From: Flavobacteriaceae bacterium
GTDB taxonomy: Bacteria > Bacteroidota > Bacteroidia > Flavobacteriales > Flavobacteriaceae
Direction: 5' to 3'
Length of the DNA: 54,121 bases
Assembly: GCA_017852075.1 (NCBI GenBank)
Contig: JAFMLQ010000008.1
Coordinates: forward strand, 1 to 54,121
Part shown: piece by piece, positions 35,598 through 47,700 of the stretch
Numbering within the stretch: the first letter of the stretch is position 1
Layout of the letters: each line of letters begins with the position of its first letter
Notes under the pieces: generated by a model
Databases searched by the model: none
What the model was told of the DNA's origin: nothing
The model's input: the letters and a program-made list of their open reading frames with translations, nothing else
Position numbers and translations under genes: made by a program

Positions 35598-36398
35598 TTA
35601 AATTTTATTGGTATAAAAATCGATAAGGGTTTCCTGCTCCTTGGCAGCTGAATATTCTAACTGTGGTTTATCACTCTGTTTAATTTGATTTTTTACCTCT
35701 TCAGGAAGGTTTTCTGATGCTTGGATAAGACCGTCACTATGAGTGACAGCAAGTTGGGTAAGCGCCTCAAAAGATGTGTTTTTAAGACCCTCTATTTTTT
35801 CTTCATCAATTTTATCAAATGCCACTTTATCGTAAATTTTCTTTGATAAGCCCCCTTTCAAATCGGGCTCATAAATTGAACTTACAATTTTACTCTGTGT
35901 AAAAAGAGGCTCATCTGCATAATAGGATTTCAAATACAACGGGAAAAGTGAAGTAAACCAACCGTGAAGATGAATGATGTCTGGAGACCAATTTAATTTT
36001 TTAACTGTCTCCACTACCCCTTTTGTGAAAAAAATCATCCGTTCATCATTATCCTTAAATAAGTTCCCTTTTGCATCATGAAGTACAGCACGTCTTTTAA
36101 AGTACTCTTCGTTGTCAATAAAATAAACCTGCATACGTTCTTTTGGAATGGAAGCTACTTTAATGATCAAGGGCATGTCCATATCGTTAATCACAAGATT
36201 CATCCCTGAGAGGCGAATAACTTCGTGCAATTGATGTCTCCTTTCATTGATCAGACCATAGCGGGGCATAAAAATACGCGTTTGCCCACCGTGTTCATTG
36301 ATGGTTTTTGGAGTTTGAAATGAATTTATGGCTTGTTCCGTTTGGGGTAGATAGGGCACCACCTCAGAAGAAATAATTAATACTTTCTTGTCTTTCAT
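35598..36398 (-). CDS. Glycogen/starch synthase-like protein, GT5 N-terminal domain only
   Basis: 266 residues. The N-terminus KKVLIISSEVVPYL and GGQTRIFMPRYGLIN, and later WSPDIIHLHGWFTSLFPLYL, match the GT5 starch synthase catalytic N-domain. Normal enzymes are about 480 residues; the C-terminal GT1 domain with the ADP-glucose-binding site is missing. The canonical K-x-G-G-L near the start is not present (EVVPYLPQTEQ). The protein is probably not an active synthase; a glucan-binding or regulatory role is inference. It is divergent from panC. Confidence 0.85.
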   Translation of the reverse strand: MKDKKVLIISSEVVPYLPQTEQAINSFQTPKTINEHGGQTRIFMPRYGLINERRHQLHEVIRLSGMNLVINDMDMPLIIKVASIPKERMQVYFIDNEEYFKRRAVLHDAKGNLFKDNDERMIFFTKGVVETVKKLNWSPDIIHLHGWFTSLFPLYLKSYYADEPLFTQSKIVSSIYEPDLKGGLSKKIYDKVAFDKIDEEKIEGLKNTSFEALTQLAVTHSDGLIQASENLPEEVKNQIKQSDKPQLEYSAAKEQETLIDFYTNKI

Positions 36399-36427
36399 AT
36401 TCGAATTTTCCTGTGGGAAAAGTCTTG

Positions 36428-36462
36428 CAAAAATACAAAATTAATAGACATATACTCAAAAA
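36428..36462 (-). promoter_or_regulatory. Complete Bacteroidota promoter for the GT5-DUF4270 operon
   Basis: Minus strand TTTTTG (36457-36462), spacer 21, TATTTTTG (36428-36435). Both -33 and -7 match the Bacteroidota consensus TTTG-N17-23-TAnnTTTG. The ATG at 36398 is 29 bases past the -7 box. This is the best promoter match in the window. Confidence 0.75.
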
Positions 36463-36495
36463 CTGACTACTTTAGCCACGTTAATAATTTGCTAA

Positions 36496-37341
36496 ATGTT
36501 AGTATTTAAAACCGCCCACCATCTTCGGTCTCGTTTTAAGTCGAATCTTCAAACTATTGGACTCGTGCCCACAATGGGCGCATTGCACAAGGGACACCTT
36601 TCTTTGGTAAAGAAAGCTTGTGAAGAAAATGACAAAGTGGTGGTGAGTATTTATGTGAACCCAACGCAGTTTAACGAAGTGTCAGACCTCAAAAAATATC
36701 CTTCAAACTTAGAAAAAGACCTTAAACTACTGCAGTCCTTCTCAAATCAAGTTGTCCTCTATACTCCAGATCACAAAGACTTATATCCCGACGGGATACA
36801 AAGCAAAACCTACGACTTTGGAACTATTGCTGCTCATATGGAAGGGGAATACCGCGTCGGACACTTTGAAGGGGTTGCCACAGTAGTTGAAGCTCTTTTT
36901 AGAAAAATACAACCGCAAAAGGCTTATTTTGGTGAAAAAGATTTTCAACAATTACAAATTATTAAAGCCTTAAATGCGCAAAAAAAACTTGGTGTAACCA
37001 TCGTTCCATGTCCTATTGTAAGAGAAAAAGACGGTCTCGCTATGAGTTCCCGAAATCGTTTATTGACCCAAAGTCAGAGACAAGCAGCTGCTCAAATTTA
37101 TACGGTCTTAGATGAACTCAAAAAAAGGAAACTAGGAAAAGAGGTGCACGCCATGAAGGATTTTTTCATAAAAGAACTTTCGCGAGAAAAGGAATTAAAA
37201 GTAGAATACTTTTTTGTCGCATCGACCAATGATTTGGTTCCTGTTACTACCATACAGGAGGGTTTTATCTATCGTATTTTTACGGCTGTTTTTGCAGGAA
37301 AAACAAGGCTTATTGATACAGTAGAATTGGGTAGAATATGA
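36496..37341 (+). CDS. panC: Pantothenate synthetase
   Basis: 281 residues. Condenses pantoate and beta-alanine with ATP. Motifs: VPTMGALHKGHLSLV (24-38, the HxGH-type nucleotide site), VVSIYVNPTQFNE, FEGVATVV, YFGEKDFQQLQII, and VREKDGLAMSSRN. A near-consensus -7 box, TACTTTAG at 36468-36475, lies about 20 bases before the ATG. It precedes panD by 12 bases, so both steps of pantothenate supply are co-transcribed. Confidence 0.97.
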   Translation: MLVFKTAHHLRSRFKSNLQTIGLVPTMGALHKGHLSLVKKACEENDKVVVSIYVNPTQFNEVSDLKKYPSNLEKDLKLLQSFSNQVVLYTPDHKDLYPDGIQSKTYDFGTIAAHMEGEYRVGHFEGVATVVEALFRKIQPQKAYFGEKDFQQLQIIKALNAQKKLGVTIVPCPIVREKDGLAMSSRNRLLTQSQRQAAAQIYTVLDELKKRKLGKEVHAMKDFFIKELSREKELKVEYFFVASTNDLVPVTTIQEGFIYRIFTAVFAGKTRLIDTVELGRI

Positions 37342-37353
37342 TACCTTTGAACC

Positions 37354-37704
37354 ATGACAATTGAAGTGTTAAAATCGAAGATACACCGGGTTACGGTCAC
37401 CCATTCTGAGTTGAATTATATTGGTAGTATTACTATAGACAAAAAATTGATCAAAGCTGCCAATCTAATTGTGGGTGAAAAAGTGCAAATCGTCAATATA
37501 AACAATGGCGAGCGCCTTGAAACTTATGTCATTGAAGGGGAGGAAGGTAGCGGAGAGGTTACACTCAATGGTCCTGCGGCTCGAAAAGCTCAAAAAGGAG
37601 ACCTAATTATCATCATCAGTTATGCCCATATGAAAGTTGAAAAAGCCAAGTCTTTTAAGCCTACACTTATTTTTCCGGATGAAATAACAAACCAACTTTC
37701 CTAA
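37354..37704 (+). CDS. panD: Aspartate 1-decarboxylase precursor
   Basis: 116 residues. Pyruvoyl enzyme making beta-alanine; the self-cleavage site Gly24-Ser25 is visible in [10 protein letters not shown], and [15 protein letters not shown] is the conserved later segment. It supplies PanC next door. The stop is four bases before the next gene. Confidence 0.97.
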   Translation: MTIEVLKSKIHRVTVTHSELNYIGSITIDKKLIKAANLIVGEKVQIVNINNGERLETYVIEGEEGSGEVTLNGPAARKAQKGDLIIIISYAHMKVEKAKSFKPTLIFPDEITNQLS

Positions 37705-37708
37705 ACTT

Positions 37709-38671
37709 TTGAAAAAACTAACCTCTTTTTTAAAAGTTATTATCCCTCTAGGAGTGGGACTCTTTTTTATTTTTTTAACTTTTAACAGCACCTCTTCCGA
37801 GGAGCGCGAGTTGATTTATAGTTACATCACCTCTGCGGATTATCGCTTTGTGCTTCTCTCTGTTTTTTTTGGAATCATGAGCCACCTTTCCAGAGCTTAT
37901 CGCTGGAAATTTTTACTTGCCCCAATGGGGTATAATCCTCGATTTATCAATTCAATACTGGCGGTTCTTATTGCTTATATTGCAAATTTAGGAATTCCAA
38001 GATCTGGAGAAATTTTAAGAGCAACTACTTTAAGTAGCTACGAAAAAATCCCTTTTGAAAAATTATTTGGCTCTATCATCGCTGAACGTTTGATAGATCT
38101 GATCGTATTACTCAGTTTTGTTTTTTTGGCACTGAGCCTTCAATATGATCTCATCTGGGAATTTCTACAAGAAAGACAAGTTTCACCAACCTGGCTACTC
38201 GTTGGATTTTTGGTCTTGGTCCTATTCTTTTTTTGTCTTCGATTTCTTTTTAAACAATATAACTCTCCTTTCATTTCAAAGATTAAAACATTTTTAAAAG
38301 GATTGGCTGAAGGTATTCTGAGTATCAAATCCATGCCCAAAAAAGGTGCTTTCATTGCCCACACTTTGTTTATTTGGGTCATGTATATAGCGATGTTTTA
38401 TGTGATCAAATGGACCGTTCCAGAAACCTCAAGTCTCGGACTAAGTGAGATGCTTCCGGCTTTTGTGATTGGGGGTCTTACCATTTCTGCTACCAATGGA
38501 GGAATCGGAATTTATCCTTTTTCTGTAGGGCTAATGCTCTCCACCTATGGTATTTCTAACGAATCAGGGGTAGCTTTTGGATGGATAATGTGGACTGCTC
38601 AGACACTCATGATACTCGTTTTTGGTAGCCTTTCTTTTTTTGTACTACCTTTAGTTAACCGTAAAAAATAA
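37709..38671 (+). CDS. LPG synthase TM-type (UPF0104) membrane protein, flippase-like
   Basis: 320 residues with about eight membrane helices, TTG start (MKKLTSFLKVIIPLGVG). It matches the membrane domain of lysylphosphatidylglycerol synthase/UPF0104 (SHLSRAYRWKFLLAPMGY, YIANLGIPRSGEILRA, a final SATNGGIGIYPFSVGL). The aminoacyl-transferase domain of MprF is absent, so it is more likely a lipid translocase-like protein. Position between panD and radA is the usual flavobacterial order. Substrate unknown. Confidence 0.85.
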   Translation: MKKLTSFLKVIIPLGVGLFFIFLTFNSTSSEERELIYSYITSADYRFVLLSVFFGIMSHLSRAYRWKFLLAPMGYNPRFINSILAVLIAYIANLGIPRSGEILRATTLSSYEKIPFEKLFGSIIAERLIDLIVLLSFVFLALSLQYDLIWEFLQERQVSPTWLLVGFLVLVLFFFCLRFLFKQYNSPFISKIKTFLKGLAEGILSIKSMPKKGAFIAHTLFIWVMYIAMFYVIKWTVPETSSLGLSEMLPAFVIGGLTISATNGGIGIYPFSVGLMLSTYGISNESGVAFGWIMWTAQTLMILVFGSLSFFVLPLVNRKK

Positions 38672-38686
38672 TCTTCAATTCGATTC

Positions 38687-40039
38687 ATGGCCAAAGTAAA
38701 AAAAGCCTTTTTTTGTCAACACTGTGGAACCCAACATACCCAGTGGCAAGGGCAATGCAAAGGCTGTAAAGAATGGAATACACTTGTGGAAGAACTTATC
38801 TCCAAAGAACCCTCCAAAGAATGGGAATCTACTTCGACAAACCAAACGGCGCTTCCCGTTCGCATGGATGCCATAGACGTTAGTGCTGTACCACGTACCA
38901 GTACTGGTGATGATGAGTTGGATCGCGTTTTAGGGGGTGGCTTGGTAGCAGGGGCTGTTATTCTTCTTGGAGGAGAACCCGGTATCGGAAAGTCAACCTT
39001 ATTGCTTCAACTGGCACTTCAGCTTAATAAAAAGGTGCTTTACGTTTCTGGTGAAGAAAGTCAACAACAAATTAAATTGCGTGCCACAAGAATGGGTCTT
39101 GCAGAAGACCGTTGCTATGTCCTAAGTGAAACCGAAACACAAAGAATTTTCCTCCAAGTTCAAAAATTAGCGCCTCAACTTCTTATAATAGACTCCATTC
39201 AGACCTTACACAGTAGCCACATTGATAGTGGTGCGGGAAGTGTTTCCCAAATACGCACTACAGCAGCAGAGCTAATTCACTATGCTAAAAGCAGCAATGT
39301 ACCCGTGATTTTGGTAGGTCATATTACCAAAGACGGTGCTATCGCAGGACCAAAAATTTTGGAACATATGGTCGACACGGTACTTCAATTTGAAGGTGAT
39401 CGAAATCACATCTACAGAATCCTTAGAGCCCAAAAAAATCGTTTTGGAGCCACTTCTGAAATTGGGATTTATGAAATGATCACACAGGGATTACGACCGG
39501 TAGTCAATCCCAGCGAGGTCTTGATTTCTGAAAAAGATGGCCCTTTAAGTGGACATGCCATTGCAGCAACCATAGAGGGCATTCGGCCGCTTCTGATCGA
39601 AGTGCAAGCGCTGGTCAGCACCGCAGTCTATGGAACACCTCAACGAAGTAGTACTGGGTTCAATTCCAAACGTCTCAATATGCTCCTAGCAGTTTTAGAA
39701 AAAAGAGCCGGTTTTGCTCTTGGAACTAAAGATGTCTTTATCAATATCACAGGGGGTCTTCGTATCGAAGATCCTGCTTTAGATTTAGCTGTCATTGCAG
39801 CAATCTTATCAAGTTATCACGACATCCCCATTGCTCAAAACATTTGTTTTGCTGCAGAAATTGGTCTGTCTGGTGAAATTCGGCCGATTGCAAAAGTAGA
39901 GCAACGCATACAAGAAGCAGAAAAATTGGGATTTGAAAGTATCGCAATTTCAAAATATTCTAAAACAGGAGCGCTCCAAAACCACCTCCACATTCAGCAA
40001 TTATCTAAAGTAGAAAGCCTCGTTGATTTTCTTTTCTAA
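38687..40039 (+). CDS. radA: DNA repair protein RadA
   Basis: 450 residues. N-terminal C4 zinc finger (Cys10, 13, 24, 27), RecA-like ATPase with Walker A GGEPGIGKSTLLL (about 93-105), the RadA-specific KNRFGATSEIGIYEM, and a Lon protease-like C-terminal domain (about 290-450, LAVIAAILSSYHD). RadA promotes branch migration of recombination intermediates. Start ATG, 15 bases after the flippase-like gene. Confidence 0.96.
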   Translation: MAKVKKAFFCQHCGTQHTQWQGQCKGCKEWNTLVEELISKEPSKEWESTSTNQTALPVRMDAIDVSAVPRTSTGDDELDRVLGGGLVAGAVILLGGEPGIGKSTLLLQLALQLNKKVLYVSGEESQQQIKLRATRMGLAEDRCYVLSETETQRIFLQVQKLAPQLLIIDSIQTLHSSHIDSGAGSVSQIRTTAAELIHYAKSSNVPVILVGHITKDGAIAGPKILEHMVDTVLQFEGDRNHIYRILRAQKNRFGATSEIGIYEMITQGLRPVVNPSEVLISEKDGPLSGHAIAATIEGIRPLLIEVQALVSTAVYGTPQRSSTGFNSKRLNMLLAVLEKRAGFALGTKDVFINITGGLRIEDPALDLAVIAAILSSYHDIPIAQNICFAAEIGLSGEIRPIAKVEQRIQEAEKLGFESIAISKYSKTGALQNHLHIQQLSKVESLVDFLF

Positions 40040-40088
40040 ATCCTTTTTTACAAAAAAAGAAAGTATCTTCGATTGTTACAAAAAGTAA

Positions 40089-41435
<1,347 letters not shown>

Positions 41436-41438
41436 GTC

Positions 41439-42182
41439 TTGGTTTCAGAAAGTGATCATACCGTTCAGGCCGTTGCTTTGAGGGTCATCAAATATGGAGA
41501 GGCCAGCCTAATCGCAAATTGCTATACACTTCAGTACGGTTTGCAATCGTATATGCTCAAAGGAATTTTATCCAGTAAAGGCAAAAAAAAAATCTCCAAA
41601 TCCTTGTTTGAACCACTTACTCTTTTGGAAATTCAAGCTTCAAAAAATTCCGAAAATCGCTTGGGATATATCAAAGAAGCCAAACTTGCACATCCTTTCC
41701 ATACCATCCCCTATGATATAAATAAAAAGGCTTTGCTCTTTTTTATGGCAGAAGTACTGTATCAAGTTGTACGCGAAGATCAAGAACCCCATCCCGCTTT
41801 ATTTGAATTCATTAAGGAAAAACTTCTTTGGCTAGACCATAAAAATACCATAGGGTTATTTCACATAAAAATGATGTTGGATCTCACTCAATTTATAGGT
41901 TTTTCTCCCAATCTCACACACCCTGAAGCACCCTTCTTTGATTTAGAGTCAGGCTGTATGACCTTTGAAAAACCTCGAAATTCATTTATTGAAGCACCAT
42001 TAAAAAATACCTGGATTAAACTTTTGGGCATAGATTTTGATAGAATAGGAGAGGTCTTTGTTTCGAAGCAAGATAAAACCGCACTTTTAAAATACGTAAT
42101 TGCCTATTTCGAATTACATTTACAACAGTTTAAAGTACCAAAATCTACAGAAGTATTAAATGAGATATTTAAAACTCCTTAG
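41439..42182 (+). CDS. recO: DNA repair protein RecO
   Basis: 247 residues. N-terminal OB-fold (ALRVIKYGEASLIANCYT, LQSYMLKGILSSKGKK) then an alpha-helical domain. The C-terminal zinc-finger cysteines of E. coli-type RecO are not evident. It loads RecA onto SSB-coated DNA. Start TTG at 41439 (MVSESDHTVQAVALRV); no ATG fits upstream. It overlaps the following TonB receptor gene by 23 bases, indicating translational coupling. Confidence 0.9.
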   Translation: MVSESDHTVQAVALRVIKYGEASLIANCYTLQYGLQSYMLKGILSSKGKKKISKSLFEPLTLLEIQASKNSENRLGYIKEAKLAHPFHTIPYDINKKALLFFMAEVLYQVVREDQEPHPALFEFIKEKLLWLDHKNTIGLFHIKMMLDLTQFIGFSPNLTHPEAPFFDLESGCMTFEKPRNSFIEAPLKNTWIKLLGIDFDRIGEVFVSKQDKTALLKYVIAYFELHLQQFKVPKSTEVLNEIFKTP

Positions 42183-44637
42183 TTCATTTATTATTCTTTT
42201 TTTCTCCATTTGGGCGAAGGGTCAAGAGATAGTTATTATCGATGGCGTGTCGCGATTTCCATTGGAAGGTGTTGCCTTGTTCAATGAGTCCAAAACCACA
42301 GCGACCCTCTCTAATGAAGATGGAATTGCAAACCTTTCTATTTTTAAGGAAGGAGAAACTGTATATGTTCAATACTATGGATTTGAGAATCGTAGCTTTA
42401 CCGTTGAAGCCAACCAAGCGAACGATCGTTTTCAATTTATTTTACAGCCCAAAGACCAAACCTTAGATGAAATCGTACTCTCTGTAGCCCGAAATGCTAC
42501 AACGCGAAAACAGATTGCAGAAAAAGTCAGCATCATCAGCTCCAAAGCTATTCTGACTCAACGCCCTGCCTCTGGAGCTGATCTTGTGAGTCTCAGTCCT
42601 GGAGTCCGTGTTCAAAAATCACAAGGAGGAGGAGGAAGTCCTGTATTGAGAGGATTTGAAGCCAATCGATTGCTTTTGGTGATAGATGGAGTACGAATGA
42701 ATAATGCCATTTACCGAAGTGGTCATCTTCAAAATGCCATCACCATTCACCCCAACATGATAGACCGCGTTGAAGTTATTTTTGGATCTTCATCCGTTGG
42801 GTATGGATCCGATGCTTTGGGTGGAGTGATTCATTACTATACTCGAAATCCATTAATCAACAGTGAGGATCAAATTAAAACTCAATTTTCAAGTGATTTT
42901 TCTTCGGCGAGCAATGCCTCAATTAATTCTATCTCGACCGAACTGAGCTTTAAAAAATGGGCAAGTCTGACAAGTATCAGTCATTCCAATTTTGGAGATA
43001 TCCGAATGGGCAATAACCGTAGGCACGGGTACGAGGAATGGGGACTGACGCCCTTTTATTCTGAGAACAACAGAACAACTTTCAGTCCAACCCCTCTTGA
43101 AAATGAGAATCCCTTAATTCAAAAAAATACAGGCTACGATCAAATTGATGTAATGCAAAAATTTCTAGTGCAACTCCCTGGTCAAAATCAATTTGTTTTA
43201 AATCTTCAATATTCCAATTCATCTGACATTTCCCGTTATGATAAATTGGTTGAACAACGCAATGGCTCACTGCGTTATGCAGAATGGTATTACGGACCGC
43301 AAAAGCGTTTTTTATTGTCTCCACAATTGAAACTTTTTCCAGAAAAAAAATTCTTGAATTCTGGAAAAATTACCTTCGCATTCCAAAAACTTGAAGAATC
43401 TCGTAACAATAGACTTTTCAATAGCTTGACTCGAAATTTCCAAAGAGAAAAGTTAAATGCACTTAGCCTCAACGGTGATTTTGAATTTCAGTACAAGGAA
43501 AAACATTCCTTTTCCTACGGGGTTGAGGGAGTATTTAATGATATCAGTTCCTATGCTCACAAGCATGATCTCGTTTTACAACAAAACCAAATTGTAGATT
43601 TCAGTCCTAACCTACCCATACCCACCCGCTACCCGAGTAGTGGAAGTTCCTATGGTAGTTATGCGGTTTATTTAAACTGGATTTGGGATCTAAACTCAAG
43701 TTTAACTCTTAATGCAGGACTGCGTCTTACAAGCACTCATCTGAGAGGAAAGTGGAATAAAAGCTATAATGTAAATACGTTACTCTCCAGTGTTCGTCTG
43801 GATGCCGAAGCGCTCACAGAAACCCTAGCATTAACCTATCGCCCCAGTACTAAAACGCAATGGAACGCCATACTTTCTAACGGATTTAGAAATCCCAATA
43901 TTGACGATGTAGGCAAAATACGGGAGAATAAAGGAACCTTGATTGTCCCTAATCCATCACTTTTCCCTGAATATGCCTATAACTTTGAATTGGGCCTCAC
44001 AAAATACTTGAAACAACCCAAAAATTATTTTTCATTGAGAGGATTTTCCACTTTGATTTCAAGACATATTGGTCGCGATCGTTATACAATCTTTGCAGAT
44101 GAATCCACAGCAGACCTAAATACCATCCTATACAACAAACAAGAGCTTACAACCTATGCCAACAATAACTTGGGCAATCGCTATATTTTTGGTGCTTCTT
44201 TCGATGGGAATCTTTCTTTTTCAGACAAATTATCCTTGCGGGGCGACCTCAATATAATTGAAGCTGCAAAAAGCAAAAAATACGGGCCTCTGCCTTCCAT
44301 TTCACCTCTATTTGGCAACCTGCTATTAACCTACCAAAAAGAGGTTTGGTTTGCCAGCTTAAGATATCAATTTAACGGAAGCAAATCTCCCGATGATTAT
44401 AGCGAAGGAGGAGAAGACGGCTTGGATGAAACCCCCTTAATTTCAGAATTTCCCGAGTTGTATGCTGGGACTCCCGCATGGACAGAATTGTCTTTTCTCA
44501 CCCAATATCAATGGAATGAGAAAATTTACCTTACAATGGGTATGGACAACATTTTTGATGTCCATTATCGGTCTTTTGCCTCTGGCATTTCAGCTCCAGG
44601 GAGAAACTTTAAACTGGGCTTAAACGTCCAATTCTAG
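42160..44637 (+). CDS. TonB-dependent receptor, haem receptor-like (HmuR type)
   Basis: 825 residues. Signal peptide (LSSFIILFFSIWAKGQ), a short carboxypeptidase-like N-domain (about 22-95), plug (LSPGVRVQKSQGGGGSPVLR, LLLVIDGVRMNNAIYRSGHL, VEVIFGSSSVGYGSDALGGV) and barrel. Midway are GFRNPNIDDVGKI and VPNPSLFPEYAYNFELG, resembling the FRAP and NPNL boxes of haem/haemoglobin receptors. No haem enzyme genes are nearby, so haem as ligand is inference. It starts inside recO and ends with RNFKLGLNVQF. Confidence 0.87.
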   Translation: MRYLKLLSSFIILFFSIWAKGQEIVIIDGVSRFPLEGVALFNESKTTATLSNEDGIANLSIFKEGETVYVQYYGFENRSFTVEANQANDRFQFILQPKDQTLDEIVLSVARNATTRKQIAEKVSIISSKAILTQRPASGADLVSLSPGVRVQKSQGGGGSPVLRGFEANRLLLVIDGVRMNNAIYRSGHLQNAITIHPNMIDRVEVIFGSSSVGYGSDALGGVIHYYTRNPLINSEDQIKTQFSSDFSSASNASINSISTELSFKKWASLTSISHSNFGDIRMGNNRRHGYEEWGLTPFYSENNRTTFSPTPLENENPLIQKNTGYDQIDVMQKFLVQLPGQNQFVLNLQYSNSSDISRYDKLVEQRNGSLRYAEWYYGPQKRFLLSPQLKLFPEKKFLNSGKITFAFQKLEESRNNRLFNSLTRNFQREKLNALSLNGDFEFQYKEKHSFSYGVEGVFNDISSYAHKHDLVLQQNQIVDFSPNLPIPTRYPSSGSSYGSYAVYLNWIWDLNSSLTLNAGLRLTSTHLRGKWNKSYNVNTLLSSVRLDAEALTETLALTYRPSTKTQWNAILSNGFRNPNIDDVGKIRENKGTLIVPNPSLFPEYAYNFELGLTKYLKQPKNYFSLRGFSTLISRHIGRDRYTIFADESTADLNTILYNKQELTTYANNNLGNRYIFGASFDGNLSFSDKLSLRGDLNIIEAAKSKKYGPLPSISPLFGNLLLTYQKEVWFASLRYQFNGSKSPDDYSEGGEDGLDETPLISEFPELYAGTPAWTELSFLTQYQWNEKIYLTMGMDNIFDVHYRSFASGISAPGRNFKLGLNVQF

Positions 44638-44780
44638 AATCCCTGTGTGGAATCGTACTATCCTATCTTAAAAGCACTGTACATTTTTAACTGAAATTAA
44701 TTACTTTCGCACTTGATTTACAAAGTACTACAAAACTCTTGTTTTGGAGTTTAAAGGTGCTTAAAAACAGTTTATAAGAC

Positions 44781-47700
44781 GTGAAATTTACAGAATACAA
44801 AGGACTCGATTTACCCAAAATAGCAACTGAAATTCTTGCTAGATGGAAGCAAAATGACACGTTTGCTAAAAGTATCTCAGAAAGAGTCGGTAAACCTTCT
44901 TTTGTGTTTTATGAAGGACCACCCTCTGCCAACGGAATGCCTGGTATTCACCACGTAATGGCACGAACTATTAAAGATCTCTTTTGTCGATATAAAACAC
45001 AAAAAGGATATCAAGTCCACCGAAAAGCAGGTTGGGATACACACGGACTTCCCATTGAATTAGGGGTAGAAAAAGAATTGGGAATCACCAAAGATGCGAT
45101 TGGGAAAAGCATTTCTATAGAAGACTACAATGCCGCTTGTAAAAAAGCCGTAATGCGCTACACCGATGTTTGGAATAAACTCACAGATCGCATTGGATAC
45201 TGGGTAGATATGGAAGATCCATATGTCACCTACACTTCCAAGTATATGGAAAGTGTTTGGTGGTTATTAAAGCAAATCCACGAAAAGGGACTGCTTTATA
45301 AAGGGTATACCATTCAGCCGTATTCTCCTATGGCTGGAACCGGTTTAAGCTCTCATGAACTGAACCAACCGGGAACGTATCAGGATGTAACTGATACCAC
45401 AATTACTGCACAATTTAAAACCCTTCCTGAAAGCCTTCCTCCCCACTTACACGGCACTTTACCCTTATATCTCCTGGCGTGGACCACCACACCATGGACC
45501 TTGCCATCCAATACAGCATTGACTGTAGGAAAAAACATAGATTACGTTGTTGTTAAAACATTTAATCAATACACTTATGAACCCATTCGCGTAGTATTGG
45601 CAAAGGAGCTTTTCCAAAAACAATTCGGAAAAAGCTATGTAGCATCTGAAAATTTGGACTCGTATCAAGAAGGGGATAAAAAAATCCCATACCTGATAGA
45701 AGCTGAGCTCAAAGGTTCTGAATTGTTAGAGATCCGATACGAACAGCTCTGGTCAGAAGCACCACTGCCTTTAGAAAATGCAGAAAATGCCTTCCGAGTG
45801 ATCGCTGGAGATTTTGTCACCACAGAGGATGGAACTGGAATTGTACATACCGCACCTACATTTGGTGCAGATGATGCAAAAGTAGCTAAAGAAGCAACTC
45901 CAGAAGTTCCTCCACTATTGGTCTTAGACGAAAACGGAAATCAAGTCCCCTTAGTGGATTTACAAGGACGTTTTAGAAAAGAGGTCGGACGACTTGGTCA
46001 CCGCTATGTTAAAAACGAATACTATCCTGAAGGAACCGTTCCAGAACGTTCCACCGATGTAGAAATTGCAATTCAACTTAAAAGTGAAAATAAAGCCTTT
46101 AAGGTTGAAAAATATGTGCACTCCTATCCCAACTGCTGGAGAACGGACAAACCCATTTTATACTACCCTCTAGATTCTTGGTTTATCAAAGTGACTGAAG
46201 TACGGGATCAAATGACAGCGCTCAATAAAGAAATTAACTGGAAACCCAAATCTACGGGCGAAGGTCGTTTTGGAAATTGGCTTGCCAATGCCAACGATTG
46301 GAACCTCTCTCGTTCTCGTTTTTGGGGAATTCCATTGCCTGTATGGAGAACTGAAGATGGAATGGAGACGGCTGTAATTGGATCTATTGGTGAATTGCGC
46401 CAGTCCATTGAAGTAGCTATAAGTAATGGGCTGATGAAAGAAAACCCTTTACAAGAATTCAAAGAAGGGGACTTTTCCGATGCCAATTATACCCCAGTTG
46501 ACCTGCACAAAAATGTTGTGGACAAAATTGTACTTTCTAGTCCATCAGGAAAACCAATGTACCGCGAGGCTGATCTGATTGATGTTTGGTTTGATTCAGG
46601 AGCCATGCCCTATGCACAGTGGCACTATCCGTTTGAAAACAAGGCACACATAGACGATGGTGAACGTTTCCCCGCCGATTATATCGCAGAGGGAGTTGAT
46701 CAAACCCGAGGTTGGTTTTATACCTTACACGCTATTGCAACCCTCGTATTCGGTAAAAAAGCATACAAGAATGTCGTTTCCAACGGACTAGTACTAGACA
46801 AAACAGGACAGAAAATGTCCAAACGTTTGGGCAATGCGGTGGATCCCTTTGAAACTTTAGACCAATACGGTCCTGATGCAACCCGTTGGTATATGATTTC
46901 CAATGCCAATCCTTGGGACAATCTTAAATTTGATATTGAAGGAATTGCAGAGGTACAACGAAAGTTCTTTGGCACATTGTACAACACCTATTCTTTTTTC
47001 AGCCTATACGCGAACATTGATGGATTTGATTCAAAAGAAAAGGATTCGATTCCCCTTAACGAACGTGCAGAACTCGACCAATGGATTCTTTCTGAATTAC
47101 ACAGTTTGATTCAAACAGTTGATGCCGCTTATGAAGATTATGAACCCACTAAAGCGAGCCGAGCCATTTCAGATTTTGTTCAGGAAAAATTGAGCAATTG
47201 GTATGTACGACTATGTCGGCGTCGTTTTTGGAAAGGTGAATACGGTCCAGACAAAATTGCAGCTTATCAGACTTTACACGAGTGTTTAGTAACTGTTGCA
47301 AAATTGGCTGCCCCTGTAGCTCCTTTTTTTATGGATCGATTGTACCAAGACTTGATTCAGGAAACTTCAAACTCGGTACATCTTACCGATTTTCCAACAA
47401 TGAATCCCTCTTTCATCAATTCAGAATTGGAAGCCGAAGTCAATACTGCACGAACGCTGACCTCTTTGGCGTTATCCCTGAGAAAAAAAGAACAGATTAA
47501 AGTACGCCAACCTTTACAAAAAATGATTATCCCCGTTAAAAATAAAGCTGAAAGAGCGCGGATAGAACGTATTGTTGAGCAATTAAAAAGCGAAATTAAT
47601 CTCAAAGAGGTTGAACTTCTAGATGATGCCAATTCCCTTTTAGTTAAAGAAGTACGTCCCAATTTTAAGACGTTAGGCCCCCGTTTTGGGAAAGAGCTCA

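Noticed and set aside
44710-44780. Possible T-box or attenuator in the ileS leader
   Set aside because: Only a weak AAACTC/GAGTTT hairpin is present, no T-box consensus and no terminator; T-boxes are not expected in this phylum.
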